A stretch of DNA of 43,190 nucleotides from an uncultured Muribaculaceae bacterium. Lineage in GTDB: Bacteria > Bacteroidota > Bacteroidia > Bacteroidales > Muribaculaceae. Numbering within the stretch: the stretch's first letter is position 1; each line of letters opens with the position of its first letter. The notes under the pieces were generated by a model, which had not been told where the DNA came from, did no database searches, and saw only the letters and a list, made by a program, of their open reading frames with translations. Below are positions 41,592 through 43,190 of the stretch, piece by piece. The position numbers and the translations under genes are program-made. The stretch spans positions 1 through 43,190 of the forward strand of contig CAJTJV010000024.1 of assembly GCA_910576775.1 (NCBI GenBank). The letters are read 5' to 3'.

Positions 41592-41623
41592 CAAAGTTAT
41601 TAAAATTGTACGACAAGCACAAA
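41592..41623 (-). promoter_or_regulatory. Promoter of efp
   Basis: On the minus strand TTTG (41620-41623), 20 nt and TAACTTTG (41592-41599). The start is expected near 41586, giving a leader of about 22 nt. Confidence 0.7.
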
Positions 41624-41672
41624 AAACGCTTGGTTTTCGGACTGAAAAACTTGAATTTCTGTTTTCTCAGTG

Positions 41673-43058
41673 TTATGCTGTGGCTATTCCGGTATCTTTT
41701 TTTGCCGCGTACCATCTGGGCAGACTGTTCGTGATGCGTCGCATGGCGACCCACATCATAATGTCTGTGAGAGTCCACGACACGGGGTAGATAAGCAGCA
41801 GGGCGCCGAAGGATGCGCCTTCGGGGAATAGTCCGACCCATAAGAGGCGGAGTACGCATGTGCCTGTGATGGTGATTATTGCCGGCGTCATGGAATGGCC
41901 TATGCCTCGGAGAACGCCGCCTCCGATCTCGTAGTAGCTTGCTATGAACTGGAAAAGAAGCACTACGGCGATTCTTACACAGCCATATTCAAGAACCTCG
42001 GCGTCGCCGGTAAAGAGCGACATGAAGAAATTGTCCTTCCATAGAATGGCGGTGGCGAATGCCAGAGAACCGACGAAAGCCATGCCGAGGCTGTAGAGGA
42101 ATATCCGGCGGATGCGTTCGTTCTGTCCTGCGCCGAAATTCTGGCCGGTGAATGTGGTTGCTGTCTGTGCGAAGGCAGATATTATGTGGTAGTTGTAGAA
42201 CTCGAAGATGATGGCGGCAGCCGATCCGGCAGCGGCGATAGCACCGAAACTGTTGATTGCCGAGAGTATGAATACGTTGGAAAAGCTGAATACCGTACCT
42301 TGAAGACCCGCGGGAAGTCCAATCGCGAAAATCTTGCGCAATTCCTGACGGTAAGGACGCATGTGCCGGTATTGGAGTGTAACCTCGCCGCCTTTGTAGA
42401 GAAGGATATATCCTATCGCGGCTGCATTCACCACATTGGCGATTACCGTGCCCCATGCCACGCCGGCGACTCCCATACCCATGCCTATTACAAACAGAAG
42501 GTTAAGGCCGATATTGAGAAATCCGGTAGCGACGAGGATATAAAAAGGTCTTTTTGTGTCGCCTATACTCCGGAGCACTGCCGAGCCGAAATTGTACATA
42601 AGCATGAAAGGCATGCCTATTCCCATTATCCTGAGATATTCGATGGCCTGGTCGAGCACTTCGGCGGGTGTGTCGAGAATAGTGAGTATTGGACGTGCGA
42701 CGAGTTGCGAGATGACGAGCATTATGATGCCGCATATGACAGAAAGATACGCCGATGTGCCGACGGCACGTGCTACGCCGGCATGGTTTTTCTGGCCGAT
42801 ATAGTTCGCTATCACTACATTCACGCCTATCGCCATGCCTACGAACAGATTGATGATAAGGCCTATCACCGGGCCGTTGCTGCCAACGGCGGCAAGCGCT
42901 CCGTGTCCGGCAAAGCGTCCGGCTACGGCAATATCGACTGAGTTGAACGATTGTTGCAGCATACCTGTCGCTATAAGCGGCAACGCGAATGCTATCATCG
43001 CGCGCAGAGGGCTGCCGTGCAGCATGTCGATCCGATTGGTTTTGTTCATAGTCATCAT
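41673..43058 (-). CDS. MATE family efflux transporter
   Basis: A 461-residue membrane protein with twelve predicted helices in two related halves. The MATE opening is present (GSPLRAMIAFALPLIATGMLQQSFNSVD is recognisable over residues 15-42), as is AVGSNGPVIGLIINLFVGMAIG in TM2. The second half has the matching QTATTFTGQNFGAG motif. Such transporters extrude cationic drugs or toxins using Na+ or H+; the substrate is unknown. Starts at 43058, 43055 and 43049 are possible. No TAnnTTTG box was found upstream, although the window ends 130 nt away. Confidence 0.92.
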   Translation of the reverse strand: MMTMNKTNRIDMLHGSPLRAMIAFALPLIATGMLQQSFNSVDIAVAGRFAGHGALAAVGSNGPVIGLIINLFVGMAIGVNVVIANYIGQKNHAGVARAVGTSAYLSVICGIIMLVISQLVARPILTILDTPAEVLDQAIEYLRIMGIGMPFMLMYNFGSAVLRSIGDTKRPFYILVATGFLNIGLNLLFVIGMGMGVAGVAWGTVIANVVNAAAIGYILLYKGGEVTLQYRHMRPYRQELRKIFAIGLPAGLQGTVFSFSNVFILSAINSFGAIAAAGSAAAIIFEFYNYHIISAFAQTATTFTGQNFGAGQNERIRRIFLYSLGMAFVGSLAFATAILWKDNFFMSLFTGDAEVLEYGCVRIAVVLLFQFIASYYEIGGGVLRGIGHSMTPAIITITGTCVLRLLWVGLFPEGASFGALLLIYPVSWTLTDIMMWVAMRRITNSLPRWYAAKKDTGIATA

Positions 43059-43190
43059 TACATAACGAGCCGCCTCCCTGATTTATTGCCGCTCTGAAAA
43101 ATTATCTTTTTCGACACGGCTCTTTCATTTAGGTTATTTTTTTGAATGTAGAGTGAGAGCCTCGGAGAGGCGTCATAATGTGAAAACCCC

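Noticed and set aside
43059..43190. Right edge of the window, with a small hairpin (GCCTC/GAGGC)
   Set aside because: No promoter box or ORF could be supported before the window ends.

Overview
The window is chromosomal DNA from a member of the Bacteroidales, most probably Muribaculaceae (the gut S24-7 lineage). The order-level call rests on several things. There are many Bacteroidetes-type promoters (TTTG, about 20 nt, then TAnnTTTG). The primary sigma factor is short and lacks region 1.1. Lipoproteins are abundant, and there are C10 cysteine protease, DUF2723/TMEM260-like, DUF6377, DUF4369 and CE2 families. The family-level placement is inference. No tRNA, CRISPR array or insertion sequence was found.

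Layout. 1-430: end of an rRNA operon (23S 3' end, 5S, terminator). 500-3136 (-): secreted esterase, recF, DUF721 protein and hotdog thioesterase, coupled by overlapping start and stop codons. 3137-3713: a 577-nt gap holding a candidate small RNA on the minus strand and the promoter of the next operon. 3714-9673 (+): a complete tripartite RND efflux operon. 9786-10625 (+): a HAD phosphatase. 10622-19281 (-): a long housekeeping run, transcribed from high to low coordinate: DUF2723 membrane protein, polysaccharide deacetylase, queG, then from an internal promoter pheS, crcB, nth, a TRIC-type channel and GtrA. 19462-20031 (+): a sugar O-acetyltransferase. 20047-20970 (-): a bile-acid:sodium-symporter-fold transporter.

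21306-26717 is accessory. It contains a minus-strand operon with a broken AbiEi-like antitoxin remnant, a GNAT-like protein, an IbrA-like PAPS-reductase-fold protein and an IbrB-like ParB/Srx protein. Next comes a separate operon encoding a C10 (streptopain-type) protease lipoprotein and a serpin lipoprotein. 26718-27340 is a second long gap with another candidate small RNA.

27341-32955 (-): a RING/TerD-like stress protein with a hairpin leader, mutL, and a DUF6377 TPR/HTH regulator. 33073-33279 (+): an AraC regulator remnant. 33348-36471 (-): greA, a HIT protein, a DUF4369/thioredoxin-like lipoprotein without CXXC, and a CE2 esterase. 36812-37669 (+): rpoD. 37741-39483 (-): a secreted GH13 alpha-amylase. 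39828-40922 (+): an exported flavodoxin/cyclophilin-like fusion. 40997-41563 (-): efp. 41673-43058 (-): a MATE transporter.

The most promising undescribed biology is the IbrA/IbrB/GNAT operon, the stand-alone RING/TerD protein with its hairpin leader, the protease-serpin pair, and the two promoter-plus-terminator units that look like small RNA genes. All family names come from reading motifs by eye; no database search was run.
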